A stretch of 64,000 bases of DNA from assembly GCA_027257055.1 (NCBI GenBank), contig JAPVLO010000153.1:2294001-2358000 (forward strand), given 5' to 3'. The position numbers and the translations under genes were made by a program. The DNA comes from Cephalopachus bancanus (Eukaryota; Chordata; Mammalia; Primates; Tarsiidae). A model generated the notes under the pieces. It saw nothing but the letters and a program-made list of their open reading frames with translations, did no database searches and had not been told where the DNA came from. Below, piece by piece: positions 1 to 11,680 of the stretch (within the stretch, counting starts at the first letter, position 1; each line of letters starts with the position of its first letter).

Positions 1-1691
1 TCTGTATTTCCGTCCTCCTTAGGGGGTTGTCGACCTACCTGCCCCTGCTGTTTCCCGAGTGAAATGTGTTCCCCCAGAGTAAGGTTGCTTTGGGGGTAGC
101 CTACAGAATTTTTTTTTAAAGGCCATTTAGTTGGAAAAGATCACCGATTTCCTTCGGAGCAGTTAATAAAAACTGGTTGTATATTTGCATGATTTACGTT
201 CTGAATGAGGCTCCATGCCTTTCGTGTTTCTGAATTATTAGGAGTTTTGCAGTGCCCATGTGCCAGACATGGTAGTGCAGATGTTGCCTCCAGATAATAT
301 TTATTGGTTTAATAATACAGTTCGTTTCCCCTTATTTTCAAAAGGTAGTTATATTTTAATAAACAATTTAATGCACATCATTCGAACTTCTTTTATTTTT
401 TTTTAAAGAAAAGTATCTCAAGGAATCTCTTATCCTTGAGTTTCAAAACAGTATTCTGGAAATAATAAATTTACTCTAAAGTCCACCAACTCTGTCACAA
501 AAAGCTTAATTGCAAACTTCGTGTAGCATAATTTTCTTTTTCTTGAAAATATTTGTCTTAAAAAATTGACTTTGCTATAAGGGATGTAGAAGAAGGAAGT
601 TTGGAACTGATTAAAAAAGTTCATGCATTGGCTTAATAGACTATGACTTGCATATACTATGTTCTTGGTTAATATTTGACTTCAGAGAAAAAAAGTTTGT
701 GGAAGTCTGTACAAAGAATTAACTGAGCCCTGCTCTCCTAGAGCTAAATAAACATTTTCTGATTTTATCTAGTGTTAGGAGAGAAGAACCTTTCTCTTAT
801 CCTGTCTGAGTCATAGAACTGGAAAATTGCTGTATAGCCCACAGGGAAGCGACTGCCTAAACCTTCTTATGAAAATCAGCAAGGCAGACAATGTAAGGAA
901 GTAAGCAAATGCCAGAATAGTATAATAACAGTGATTAGGGCAGATCCATATATGGTCATTAATATGTTTGTGTGTCCTGGAAGTTTTAAATTTATCTTTG
1001 ACTGTGTTATTTCTTTTTCTGTTAGCAAGTACAAACTGCCCCCCCCCCGGGATTCTGCTTGGTTTAGGGTATTCATCATTCCTCTAATACAGACCTGAGT
1101 GAAGTCAGGTCTATTTTTTTATTTGTTAAGTGGCTTTTGGCACAGCAGATAGGAAAGAAAAGAGATTTATAATTTTCTACATTTGATCTGTGATGTGATT
1201 GTCACGTGACTCTTTTTGGTGACTTTGCTGTTTCTTAACCTTCACTTCTCCACCCACATGTGTTTCTTTTGAAGTGCCATGCTCTATTAAAGTTAACAAC
1301 TTTCCCAACTATAGAAAGGCCAATATTGGTGAAAGATCATAGGTTTCACATATGGCTAAATTTGTTCATAAATACATTTGTCATTGTTGATTACAGTCTT
1401 CAACCTGTTCATTTTTTAAGTTATTCAACAGTTGGGATGCTTTTTGCCACAAGTAATAGAAAATCCAACTCAGCCTAGTCAAAAACATATTTGTGATTCT
1501 CTCTCCAGAGCAAGGAAGTCCAGCATACCTCTCACGATTCTCATTGGTTCATCTAATCCTAGCTAGGGATGCCATGTGACAGTTGGCTTAGGGTTGTGTT
1601 CCTATGTAGGCGTGAGCAAGGGAGGTGAGGTTACTCTAAGAGGAATAAGGCCTCTTGTGTGTGTGGGGGGGCGGTGCGCAAGGAGGTATTT
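1..1691 (+). other. PRKAA1: PRKAA1 intron 1, 5' part
   Basis: No exon was recognised here. The first 100 bases are somewhat richer in G, C and CpG than what follows, as expected near a promoter upstream of the window. There is a C-rich run at 1039-1050. The stretch around 1430-1620 resembles an old dispersed mammalian repeat, but I cannot name its family. Confidence 0.5.
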
Positions 1692-1979
1692 CTTTTTTTT
1701 TTTTTGAGTTGGAGTCTTACTCTGTCACCCAGACTGGAGTGCAGTGGCCGCTCCCGGTCACTGCAGCCTCCACCTGCTGGGCTCCGGCGATCCTTCCGCC
1801 TCAGCCTTCCGAGTAGCCGGAATTACAGGCATGTGCTACCACGCCCGGCTGATTTTTTGATTTATTGTAGAGATGAGGTCTCGCTGCCAAGGCGTGTCTC
1901 GAACCCGCGGGCTCAGGCAAGCTACTCACCTCAGCCTCCCAAAGGCGCGGGATTACAGGCTGAGCCACTGAGCCCAGCT
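1692..1979 (-). mobile_element. Alu (strepsirrhine type), full length
   Basis: This is an antisense dimeric Alu with a T-run, then right arm, then left arm ending GAGCCCAGCT. It is flanked by imperfect target duplications (GGAGGTATTTCT and GGGAGATATTTCT). CpG-rich positions are largely kept, which marks a fairly young copy. Confidence 0.92.
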
Positions 1980-2048
1980 GGGAGATATTTCTGAAGTGCT
2001 TGGATAGTGTGGGGGGACAGAGTAGACATGTACACAGAAATGGTATTC

Positions 2049-2340
2049 TTTTTTTTTTTTTTTGAGTTGGAGTCTCACTCTGTTGCCCAGACTGGAGTGC
2101 AGTGGCCGCTCCTGGCCACTGCAGCTTCGACCTGCTGGGCTCCGGCTATCCTTCCACCTCAGCCTTCCAAGTAGCCGGAATTACAGGCAGCGCTACCACA
2201 CCCAGCTAATTTTTTAATTAATTATAGAGATGAGGTCTCACCAAGTTGCCCAGGTGGGTCTCGAACTCGTGGGCTCAGGCAATCCACTCACCTCAGCCTC
2301 CCAAAGTACGGGATTACAGGGTGAGCCACCGAGCCCAGCT
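2049..2340 (-). mobile_element. Alu (strepsirrhine type), full length
   Basis: An antisense Alu flanked by AGAAATGGTATTCT (from 2036) and AGAAATAGTATTCT (from 2342), a 14-base target duplication with one change. It lies only about 70 bases from the preceding Alu in the same orientation. Confidence 0.92.
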
Positions 2341-2559
2341 CAGAAATAGTATTCTGAAAGAGAGCACAACATGTATGCTCAGTGAAGAGGCAAAAATAGC
2401 CACTATAGTGGTGATGTTGGTAACTAACACAAGAAACCTTAATTTGGCAAGAATTCTCATGAAAAATAAAATTAGCCATACATTTAGACAATTTGAAGTA
2501 GATAGAACTTTTAAAATTAATTGTACACATTGATAAGGTTAACATTAAGAATGATCTAA

Positions 2560-3245
2560 TGGAATCCAGCATCTATCTAATATCTCCAGTATCTAGTTAA
2601 TAGATGTTGGTATTCAGAAAAAGTCCCAGTATGATAGTCCATGCTTACCGGAAATTTATTTTTTAGGGGAGGAGGAGGGGTAGACTGGAAATTCATAGAG
2701 ATTATTTATTGTCACTGGCTAAGAAAATTATTTGGTTACTTAATGGTAGCATTTTGAGAGGAAAGTTTAAACAGAAAACTAGGGTTAGTTAAAAATTATG
2801 CTTGAATTATCCTATTGTTTCCAAAGCATCTTTTTTCTTTTTTTTTCCTGGTTGTCAAGATGTTAGGTTCATGCCACAATGAAAAGAATGGATGAACAGA
2901 GTTATGTTGTTGTTATAGTAAATTAAAGTGGCAGTTTTGTTACTTTTCCTAGAGAAGATTGTCTCTTTGCTGAGATGGTGTGTCTTTGGCAAATTAGTTG
3001 TTTATACATAAGTTAGTGAGTATTTCTATGTAAAACTGTAATTTCAGCTAAATAGGTGACTATTCTCTTTGTGAATGAATTATGGTAGAAGTTATTTAAA
3101 AATTCCTGAGTTAAAATGTAAATGTGAACCAGAGCTATATATATAAGCATGAATGAATCTCAAGAATATAAGGTTAGGCCTCAAAAGCAAGCTGTAGAAG
3201 AATATCTATAGTCTGATGTTATTTATATAAACTTTAAAAACATTC
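2560..3245. other. Intron 1 sequence, nothing recognised
   Basis: AT-rich intronic sequence with no exon-like frame, splice-bounded conserved block or clearly recognisable repeat. Confidence 0.4.
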
Positions 3246-3900
3246 TAAATCATACATTGCTGGTGGTAGTGTAAATTGGTATCACTTCTATAGGCTGTGA
3301 TAGTATTTATTAAAATTAACCCAGCAATTCAGCTTCTAGGAATTATTCTATAGATGTACTCCTATATGTGAAATAATGGGTTATTTATTAGCATAAATAT
3401 AAAAGATTGGAGTTAACCTTTCTAATAGTATAATAGTTAAATTATGGCTTATCTATATAATGAAATACCTTACAAATATTAAGGAAAAAAAGGGAGGAAC
3501 TTTATATAAACTTAGAGAACAATTTCCAAGGTTTTTATTTTTATTTTTTTGAGTCAGAGTCTTAACTATGTTGCCCAGGCTGGAGTGCAGTGGCATGTTC
3601 ACGGCCACCACAGCCTTGACCTGTTTAAACTGTTGGACTCAGGTAATCCTTCTACCTCAGCCTTCCAAGTAGCTGGAATCACAGGCATGCACCACCACAC
3701 CTGGCTAATTTTATATTTATTGTAGAGATGAGGTCTCACCATGTCATGTTTCTTTGAGACACACAGAAATGTTAGTTGCTAAAAGAAGGGGAACTAGGTA
3801 GCAGGAGGACATTACATTGCATATGCTTTTGTATTTTTGAATTGTATGTATAGTACAAGTATTATGTAGTCAAAATACATAAAATTAAATTTGTAAAATA
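3246..3900 (+). mobile_element. Ancient L1 3' portion, split by an Alu
   Basis: Bases 3246-3530 resemble the 3' end of L1 ORF2 (the conserved ACATTGCTGGTGG...AAATTGGTA region) and 3751-3900 look like a continuing L1 3' UTR. An older Alu fragment interrupts them. Divergence is high and no reading frame remains. Confidence 0.6.
3537..3750 (-). mobile_element. Old AluJ-like element, left arm truncated
   Basis: Antisense Alu whose right arm is complete. Homology stops just after GAGATGAGGTCTCACCATGT in the left arm. It lacks the young strepsirrhine diagnostic bases. Confidence 0.8.
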
Positions 3901-4864
3901 AATATGAAAATGAATATTACTATATTGCTTATGGAGTCATACACATGTGGTAAAAATATATAAATGTATGGGAAAGACAAACACTAAATTCAGGATTCAG
4001 AAGTTACCTCTGAGGACAGATGAAGGAGAAAGGGATCTTGGAAGAGTCACTTGGGACTTCAGTTTTATCTGTAATGTTTTATTGCTTAAGTTGGTGGTGG
4101 TTCATGGGTATTTGGCATGCCTGAAATGTTTTGTTAGCTTTCTTAAATTCCCCACTGCAGCTTTTAAAGCTCATTCCTCTACAGGATTAAGCTATTTCCA
4201 TAACACTTTTGGTAGTGAAATTGTTATTGTTTTAAAATAGGAATGAGATAGTTAGGTTGGAATATTTTCAGTAAACCAAAAAAAAAAAAAAAATACATTC
4301 AGTAGATTTTCTATCTTTGTGGAATTTATATACTGTTAAAATCCTCTTTCAAAGTATGATCTTGTTTAACTTCATGATTATATATCTGATTAGAACAGCA
4401 CTTGTTACATTGTTCTACAGTTAGAGACAAAGTTCCCTTTAGAGACCAATGGCTTGGTTGTTAGTTGATATTTAGTTAACCAATCTGCTGTTCTTCTGGG
4501 TGAGACATTGTGAATACTGGTAACGTTTGCTGTGAGTGACAGTGCAAGTCTTTCATGGCCAAAACATGAGTTCCATTTTGTTCAAAAGCAGTACCTTAGC
4601 ATGGATATAAAACAGTGGCAGTCCGAAGAGTAAAGTTTGAGCTTTGAAAAGAGTAGTACCCTAGTAATGCATATTCCAGACGAAGTCCATTTACTACATT
4701 CATGGATTTTTTTTATGGAGCAGCATTTAGTTTGGCTGCAACTGAGTTTACTCAATGGAGAATAGTTCGCCTAGTTTTGAGGAAATAGTTCAGTTTCTGA
4801 TATTCTTCCAAGCCCTTTGTCCCCTCCTACTGCACCGTAATGGTGGTGAGGGTGGATAGGGCAA

Positions 4865-5040
4865 AAGACTTGGAGTCAAAAGACCTGTATCAACTTAATC
4901 ACAATAGCTTCACTTCAGTAACTTACAGACTGTCTTGAACTTCAGTTTCTTTCTTTGTCTGTAAAAGAAGGTAATATCTGTTTCATAGGTTTATTGTGAA
5001 GCTCAAATGTGATAATGTGGGTGTTTCTAAGCTATAAGAA
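4865..5040 (+). mobile_element. MIR SINE
   Basis: The sequence has MIR character: 'gacttggagtcaaaagacctg', then a 'cttcagtttctttctttgtctgtaaaa' core and 'ggtttattgtgaagctcaaatg'. It is a heavily diverged ancient tRNA-derived SINE. Confidence 0.6.
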
Positions 5041-5370
5041 TGTAAGATACTATTTTAAAATATGCTCCTGAAATTTTAATATTGAAGCATGTTGATTATT
5101 GGATTCAAGACATATACTTCTGATCCTGTAAGTAAGGATAGTATATTATATTATATAATATGAAGGTTTTAAATTACCAAGATTTTGATGGGATAAAAGG
5201 AGGAGGGGAAGAATGGGTAAGATTTGGGGGAGGGGGAGTTGCCTATACTGAAAGAGAAAATATTTTAGAGTCATCAATGTTGGAACATTATCTCAAAAAC
5301 TTCAAGGGAAAAACTTCTATCAAATTAAACTTGGGAAATACCAAGTTAAACAAAGTTGAAGAGGTTTTTT

Positions 5371-5404
5371 TTTTTTTTGTTTGTTTGTTTGTTTTGTTTT
5401 TTAC
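5371..5404. repeat. Poly-T / (GTTT)n simple repeat
   Basis: A run of T followed by tandem GTTT units. Low-complexity sequence with no further signal. Confidence 0.85.
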
Positions 5405-5579
5405 TGTAGGACTTTTCAAAGCCCTTATTGTGTTAATAGGCATAGTAAGTCTTAAAAAGGGAGAATACACCTCCTTTCTCAGACTTACTTGATTATGACA
5501 TTTTTTTGTGTAGAGAGTCTTCAGTCCTGATATTTTGTAGAGCATATTTTAGAAAATTTATTCTAATAATTTTGGTTTG

Positions 5580-5738
5580 TTTTTTTTTTGTGTTGGAGTC
5601 TCATTCAGTCGCCCAGACTGGAGTGCAGTGGCCGCTCCCGGCCACCGCAGCCTCGACCTGCTGGGCTCCGGCGATCCTTCCGCCTCAGCCTTCCAAGTAG
5701 CTGGAACTACAGGCGCGCGCTACCACGCCCGGCTAATT
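5580..5738 (-). mobile_element. Alu right monomer (5'-truncated insertion)
   Basis: Only the T-run and right arm of a young-type Alu are present, ending ACCACGCCCGGCTAATTAT. Related ATAATTTTGGTTT / ATAATTTTAGTTT words on either side suggest target duplications. It therefore looks like a genuine 5'-truncated retroposition and not a later deletion. Confidence 0.8.
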
Positions 5739-5786
5739 ATAATTTTAGTTTTATGATTTTTTTTTGAGCTCAGAAAAATAGAATCC

Positions 5787-6051
5787 CTGGTTGGGTGCAG
5801 TGGCTCACGTGTGTAATCCCAGCACTTTGGGAAGTTGAGGAAAGAGGATTGCCAGAGCCCAGGAATTCCAGACCAGCCAGAGCAACTTGGCAAGACATCC
5901 TCTCTTCAGTAAAGCAAAAAATTAGTAGGGCATGGTGGCATGTGCCTGTAGTTCCAGCTGCTTGGAAGACTGAGGTGGAAGGATTACTTGAGCCCAGCAG
6001 GTCAAGGTTGCAGTTGTCTTGAGGGTACAACTGCATATTCTAGCTTGAGTG
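5787..6051 (+). mobile_element. Alu, sense orientation, with GA-rich tail
   Basis: A sense Alu beginning TGGTTGGGTGCAGTGGCTCACG. A perfect 12-base target duplication AAAATAGAATCC lies at 5775-5786 and again at 6109-6120. The purine microsatellite between the Alu body and the second duplication is therefore its evolved poly(A) tail. Confidence 0.9.
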
Positions 6052-6108
6052 ACAGAGGGAGGGAGGAAGGGAGAGAGGGAAGAAGGGAGGGAAGGAAGGA
6101 AAGAAGGG
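6052..6108. repeat. Purine microsatellite (GGGA/GGAA)n
   Basis: An imperfect tandem of GGGA, GGAA and GAGA units on the + strand, grown from the poly(A) tail of the adjacent Alu, as shown by the target duplication on its far side. Confidence 0.9.
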
Positions 6109-7459
6109 AAAATAGAATCCTAAAAGTAGAATACTGGAGAGGGGGTTGTAAGGGTTGACTCCTGATAGGTTATGAAAGGTAGGACACAATTTCAAAAAAC
6201 AAGAAACCGCAGGAGCTGGACCATAATAGGCTAGAAGCAAGAAGTCCTGTCCATCTCAGTAACTCTAACTGATATAACTGTGTGAGGGTACAGGGAGTAA
6301 TTGATACTCACATAAGTTGAACATTTGTTTGGTTCCCAGTCATCATGTACAGTGTGTTCCATTTAAGAAGTCTTGGGCATGCATAATATTGTTAGAAAAC
6401 TTGTTTTCCAAAAAGATTGCTTTTGTTAACTTTAATAGTAAATATCATATTTTAGAAATTCACTTTTTAAGAAGTTTTATTTTTATTTGACAAATATTGA
6501 TTGTATATACGTATGGGGTACAATGTGATGTTTTGATACATGTATATGTTGTGGACTAATCAAATTAGGCTAATTAGCACATATATCACCTCAAATATTT
6601 GTCATTTCTTTGTGGTGAGAACATTTAAAGTCCTCTCTTTTAGCTATTTTGAAATATATAATACATTAACTATCATCACCATGCTATGCAATAGACCACC
6701 AGAACTTACTCCTCCCACCTAACTGTAACTTTGTACCCATTGGCTAGTGTCTCCACTTTCCCTTTCACCTCTACTTCCTTAGCCACTGGTAACCACCATT
6801 CTCCTGTCTACTTTTGAGTTTGCCTTTTTTAGATTCTAGATATAAGTGAAGTAATCCAGCATTTGTTTTTCTGTGTCTAGCTTATTTCACTTAACATAAT
6901 GTCTACTAGATTCATCTATGTTGTTGTAAATAACAGAATTTCCTGGGTTTTTTTTTTTCCAGCTTTTTGTTTTTAAGGCTGAATAGTATTTTATCGTGTA
7001 TATATATTACATCTTTGAAATCCATTTATCTGTTGACTGACACTTTGGTTGATTGACATGTCTTGGCTATTGTGAATAATGTTGCAGTGAACATGGGAGT
7101 GTAGACATCTTTTTGGCGTACTGATTTTAATTCCTTTGGGTATATATGCAGTAATGGGCTTGCTGGATTATATGGTAATTCTATTTTTAGTTTTTTAAGG
7201 TACCTCCATACTGTTTTCCAAAATGGCTGTACCAGTTTACAATGCTACCTACAGTGTATAAGGATTTCCTTTCCCCCACATCCTTGCCAACATTTGTTAT
7301 CGTTCATCTTTTTTTATAGTAGCCAATCTAACAGGTGTGGGGTGATACCTTATTGTGATATTAATTTGCATTTCTCTTGTGATTAGAGATGTTGATTACT
7401 TTTTAAATCTATCTGTTGACCATTTGTATGTCTTCTTTTGAGAAATGTCTATTCAAGTC

Positions 7460-7898
7460 CTTTGCCCATTCTTTTTTTTCAAGTTTTATCTTATTTTTAA
7501 TTGGCAAACAGTAATTATATATAGTTGTGGGGTACAATGTTATGTTTCAATACATGTATACATTGTGGAATGATCAAATCAGGCTAGATAACATATCTAT
7601 TATCTCAAATATTTAACATTGTGGTGGGAACATCGAAAATTCTCTTAGTTATTTTGAAATATACATTATAATTGACTGTAGTCACCATACTCTGCAGTAG
7701 AACTCCAGAACTTATTCCTCCTATCTAACTGAGACTCTGTATCAGTTTGAAAAACACCTCTCCTTCCCATCCACATTCCCACCCGACCTTGGGTAACTAT
7801 CCTTACACTCTACTTCTCTGAGTTTGACTTTTTTATGTTCCACATGCATGCAAGTTCATATGGTATTTGTCTTTTTGTGCCTGCTTTGCCCATTCTTT
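7460..7898 (-). mobile_element. Nested 5'-truncated L1 3' end with target duplication
   Basis: A second L1 3' UTR copy (7475-7883) sits inside the larger L1, in the same orientation. It is flanked by a perfect 15-base duplication CTTTGCCCATTCTTT at 7460-7474 and 7884-7898. The host L1 resumes exactly where it left off. It shares the GGGGTACAATGTTATG block with the host element's own 3' end. Confidence 0.88.
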
Positions 7899-8410
7899 AA
7901 TAGGGTTATTTGTTTTCTTGTTATTGAGTAATTTGAGCTTATATATTTTGGATATTTACCCTGTATCTGATGTATGAATTGTAGAATCTCAGTCTGTAGG
8001 TTGTCTCTCTACTTTGTTGTTTCCTTTGCTGTGCAGAAGCTTTTTAGTTTGATGCTCATTTGTCTATTTTTGCTTTTATTGCCTGTGCTTTTGGGATCAT
8101 AGCCAAGAATTCACTGCCTAGACCTACATCATGGAGCTTTTCCCTTAATGTTTTCTTCTAGTAGTTTTACAGTTTCAGGTCTTTCATTTAAGTCTTTAAT
8201 CCATTTTGAGTTGAGTCTTGTATAAAGGGTATGATAATGGTCCATTTTTATTCTTTTATATGTGGCTATCCAGTTTTCCCCACACCATTTATTGAAGACT
8301 CAGTCCTTTCCTCATTGTGTGTTCTTGGTACCTTTGTCAAAAATCAATTTACTGTAGATATGTGAGTTTATTTCTGGGCTCTTCATCTTATTACATTGGT
8401 TGATATGTCT

Positions 8411-8693
8411 TTTTTTTTTCTTTGAGTCAGTGTTCTCACTCTGTCATCCAGACTGGAATGTAGTAGCATGACCATGGCTCCCCACAGCCTCAACCTCCTG
8501 GGCTCAGGTGATCCTTCCACCTCAGTCTTTGTAATAGCTGGTATTACAGGCATGCACCACCATGCCCAGCTAATTTTTTTATTTTTGTAGAGATGAGGTC
8601 TCGCAAAATGATGGTGTTGCCCAGGCTGATCTCAAACTCCTGGGCTCAAGCAATCCTCTCACCTTGACTGAGATTACAGCTGGCCATGTCTGT
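8411..8693 (-). mobile_element. Old AluJ-like element
   Basis: Antisense Alu in the L1, diverged from the young consensus, with a small internal disruption near 8605. Confidence 0.85.
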
Positions 8694-8926
8694 TTTTTAT
8701 GTCAGTAGCATGCTGTTTTAATTATATAGCTTTGTAGTAGATTTTGAAGCATGGTAGTGTGATGCCTCCAGCTTTATTCTTTTTGATTAAGATTGCTCTG
8801 GCTATTCAGGATCTTTTGTGGCTCCATATAAATTTTAGGGTTTTTTTTCTATTCTGTGAAGAATAACATTGGAATTTTGATAGGCATTGCATTGATTCTA
8901 TAGATTACTTTGGGTAGTATGGACAT

Positions 8927-9217
8927 GTTTTTTTTTTTTTTTTTGAGTTGGAGTCTCACTCTGTGGCCCAGACCGGAGTGCGGTGGCCACTCCCGGCCAC
9001 CGCAGCCTCGACCTGCTGGGCTCCAGCGATCCTTCCGCCTCAGCCTTCCGAGTAACTGGAATTACAGGTGTGTGCTACCACACCCGGCTGATTTTTTGAT
9101 TTATTGTAGAGATGAGGTCTCACTGCCCAGGCGGGTCTCGAACCCGCGGGCTCAGGCAATCCACTCACCTCAGCCTCCCAAAGGCGCAGGATTACAGGCT
9201 GAACCACTGAGCCTGGC
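8927..9217 (-). mobile_element. Alu (strepsirrhine type), full length
   Basis: Inserted in L1 with a perfect target duplication TAGTATGGACAT at 8915-8926 and 9218-9229. The L1 is continuous across the site once the Alu is removed. Confidence 0.95.
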
Positions 9218-10803
9218 TAGTATGGACATTTTAACAATATTAATTCTGCCAGTCCATGAACATAGGATATCTTTCTGTTTATTCGTGTCATCTTCAATTT
9301 CTTTAATCAGTGTTTTATATTTTTAAATATATAGATCTTTCACCTCCTTGGTTAAATTTTTTTAATGCTATTGTAAATGTGATTTTCTTTTTGCTTTCTT
9401 TTTCAGGCTATTCCTTGGTAGTGTCTAGAAATACTGCTGATTTTTGAGTGTTGATTTTGCACCTTGCAGCTTTACTGAATTCATATATCAATTCTAACAG
9501 TTTCTTGGTGGAATCTTTAGAATTTTCTCTATATATGATTATGTCATCAGCAACCAGAGACAGTTTTACTTTATTTCCTATTTGAGTACCTTTTATTTCT
9601 TACTCTTGCCTAACTGCTCTGGCTAGCACTTCAGTACTATGTTGAACAGAAGTGGTGAGAGTGGGCATCCTTGTCTTATTCCTGATCTTAGAGGAGAAGT
9701 CGCCAACTTTTCACTATTGAGTATGTTATCTTGCGCTTGTCATATATGGCTTCTATTGCATTGAGGAATATTCCTTCTATGCATAATTTGTTGAGAGTCT
9801 TTATCATGAAAGGATGTTGAACTTTGTCAAATGTTTTTTCTGCATTCTAGTGAAATGATCACATGGTTTTTGTCCTGCATTCTGTTAATATGGAATCACT
9901 TTTATTGACTTGCGTATATCGAGCCATTCTTGTTTTCTAGGAATAAATCCCACCTGATCATGGTGAGTGATCTTTTTTAATGTTTGGCTGAATATTGTTT
10001 GCTAGTGTTTTGTTGATAATTTGTACATATATGTTTATTAGTGGTACTGGACTATAGTTTTCTTTTCTTGTAGTGTCCTTGTCTGCCTTTGGCATCACAG
10101 AAATGCTGGCCACATGAAGTGAGTTTGGAAGTGTTCTTTCCTCTTCAATTTTTTGAAAGAGTTGGAAAAGGATCGGTATTCGTTCTTTAAATGTTTGGTA
10201 TAATTCAGCTGTGAAGTCATCTGGTCCTAGGCTTTTCTTCAATGGGAGATTTTTAATTACTGAATCAATCTTTTTTACTAATTATTAGGCTGTTTATTTT
10301 CCAATTTTTGTTGTTCAATCTTAGATGGTAATATATTTCTAGCAATTTATCCATTTCTTCTAGGTTGTCCAATTTGTTGGCATGTAATTGTTCACAGCAA
10401 TCTTTTCTGATTTTCAGTCTTTTGGGGGAGGACCCAAAAAACTCCCAGAATTTATTTATAAAAAATTGTATATTTATTCTACCTGTTTAAACTTCAGTTA
10501 TCTTCAAAGTACTCTCCATTTGATGCAATACACCTATTAAGATGCTTTTTCCATTGCTCAGAACAGTTTTTGAACTTATCAGTTTTGATGCCTTTTAGTA
10601 CTTCTGCCATTTTTCTGTTTCACCTCTTCCACATCTGCAAAATGTTTCCCTTTAAGGACTTTTTTCATCTGAGGAAACAAAAAAGTCTCTCGGAATGAGA
10701 TAAGGTGAACAGGGAGAGTGGGGCACAGGAATCATGCCATTTTGGTCAAAAACTGCGGAATACTCAGCGTGGTGTGGGCAGGTATATTGTCACGGTGAAA
10801 GAA

Positions 10804-11073
10804 TCAGTCACCTGTTTGCCACAACCTGGGACATTTCTTCAGCAAATTGTGATGCAACCTTTTCAAAACTTCCAGATAAAAACTTTGGTTGACGATTTGA
10901 TCCAGAAAAACAAATTCTGAGCGCACAATCCCTCTCACATCAAAGAAACAAATGATCATTGTTTTTACTTTTGACTTCACTCGTGCGGTTTTTGGGTCAT
11001 GGGGAAGTGGCAGTTTTTTATTGGCTAGATTGCTCTTTTGTTTCAGGGTCATAACTGTAGCACCAAGATTCAT
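10804..11073 (-). pseudogene. mariner transposase fragment
   Basis: An 89-residue open stretch in the mariner. The central FFDVRGIV block and the LKRLHHNL...WQTGD stretch match the region between the first and second catalytic aspartates of mariner (Tc1/mariner, DD34D) transposases. There is no intact start, and the reading frame breaks on both sides. It has no expected function today. Confidence 0.75.
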
Positions 11074-11408
11074 CTCCAGTTATGTCTTTGGGAAAAAAAT
11101 TCATGGTTAGTCTCCAACTGCTCCTTCAACCGAAGCACAGTACATAGCCAAGTTATAGGCTCTTTGTTTAGGCGTGAGCTAGCTAGGCACGAATATTACT
11201 GAAACTGGCTTCATGCCAATATTTGCAGATAAAATTCGCTAACAGGAGCTCATGACACCCCAGTCAACCCCATATGTTCATCAATAGTCCAACAGAAGTC
11301 TTCCAAGATGGTTTGATGAGTTCTTACCACATTTTCTTCAATTTGGCTGCTTGAAGGATGCCCAGAATGAGGTTGATTATCAGTTGACATTTCACCTTTG
11401 TTTGTTTG

Positions 11409-11680
11409 TTTTTTTTGAGTTGGAGTCTCACTCTGTCACCCAGACTGGAGTGCAGTGTCCGCTCCCGGCCACCGCAGCCTCGACCTGCTGGGCTCCGGTG
11501 ATCCTTCCGAGTAGCTGGAACTACAGGCGCGCGCTACCACACCCAGCTCATTTTGATTTATTGTAGAGATGAGGTCTTGCCAAGTTGCCCAGGAGGGTCT
11601 CGAACCCGCGGGCTCAGGCAATCCACTCACCTCAGCCTCCCAAAGGCGTGGGATTACAGGCTGAGCCACCGAGCCCGGCT
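11409..11680 (-). mobile_element. Alu (strepsirrhine type)
   Basis: Antisense Alu inside the mariner, ending GAGCCCGGCT. A short deletion removes part of the right arm between CTTCCGA and GTAGCTGG. The flanks carry related ACATTTCACCTTT / ACATTTTACCTTT words, consistent with a target duplication. Confidence 0.92.

Noticed and set aside
1659..1994. Long frames across antisense Alus (for example 1659-1994, 8910-9326, 15095-15394, 50867-51145)
   Set aside because: The same protein-like string recurs at every Alu because it is translated Alu sequence; no conservation or splice context supports a gene.
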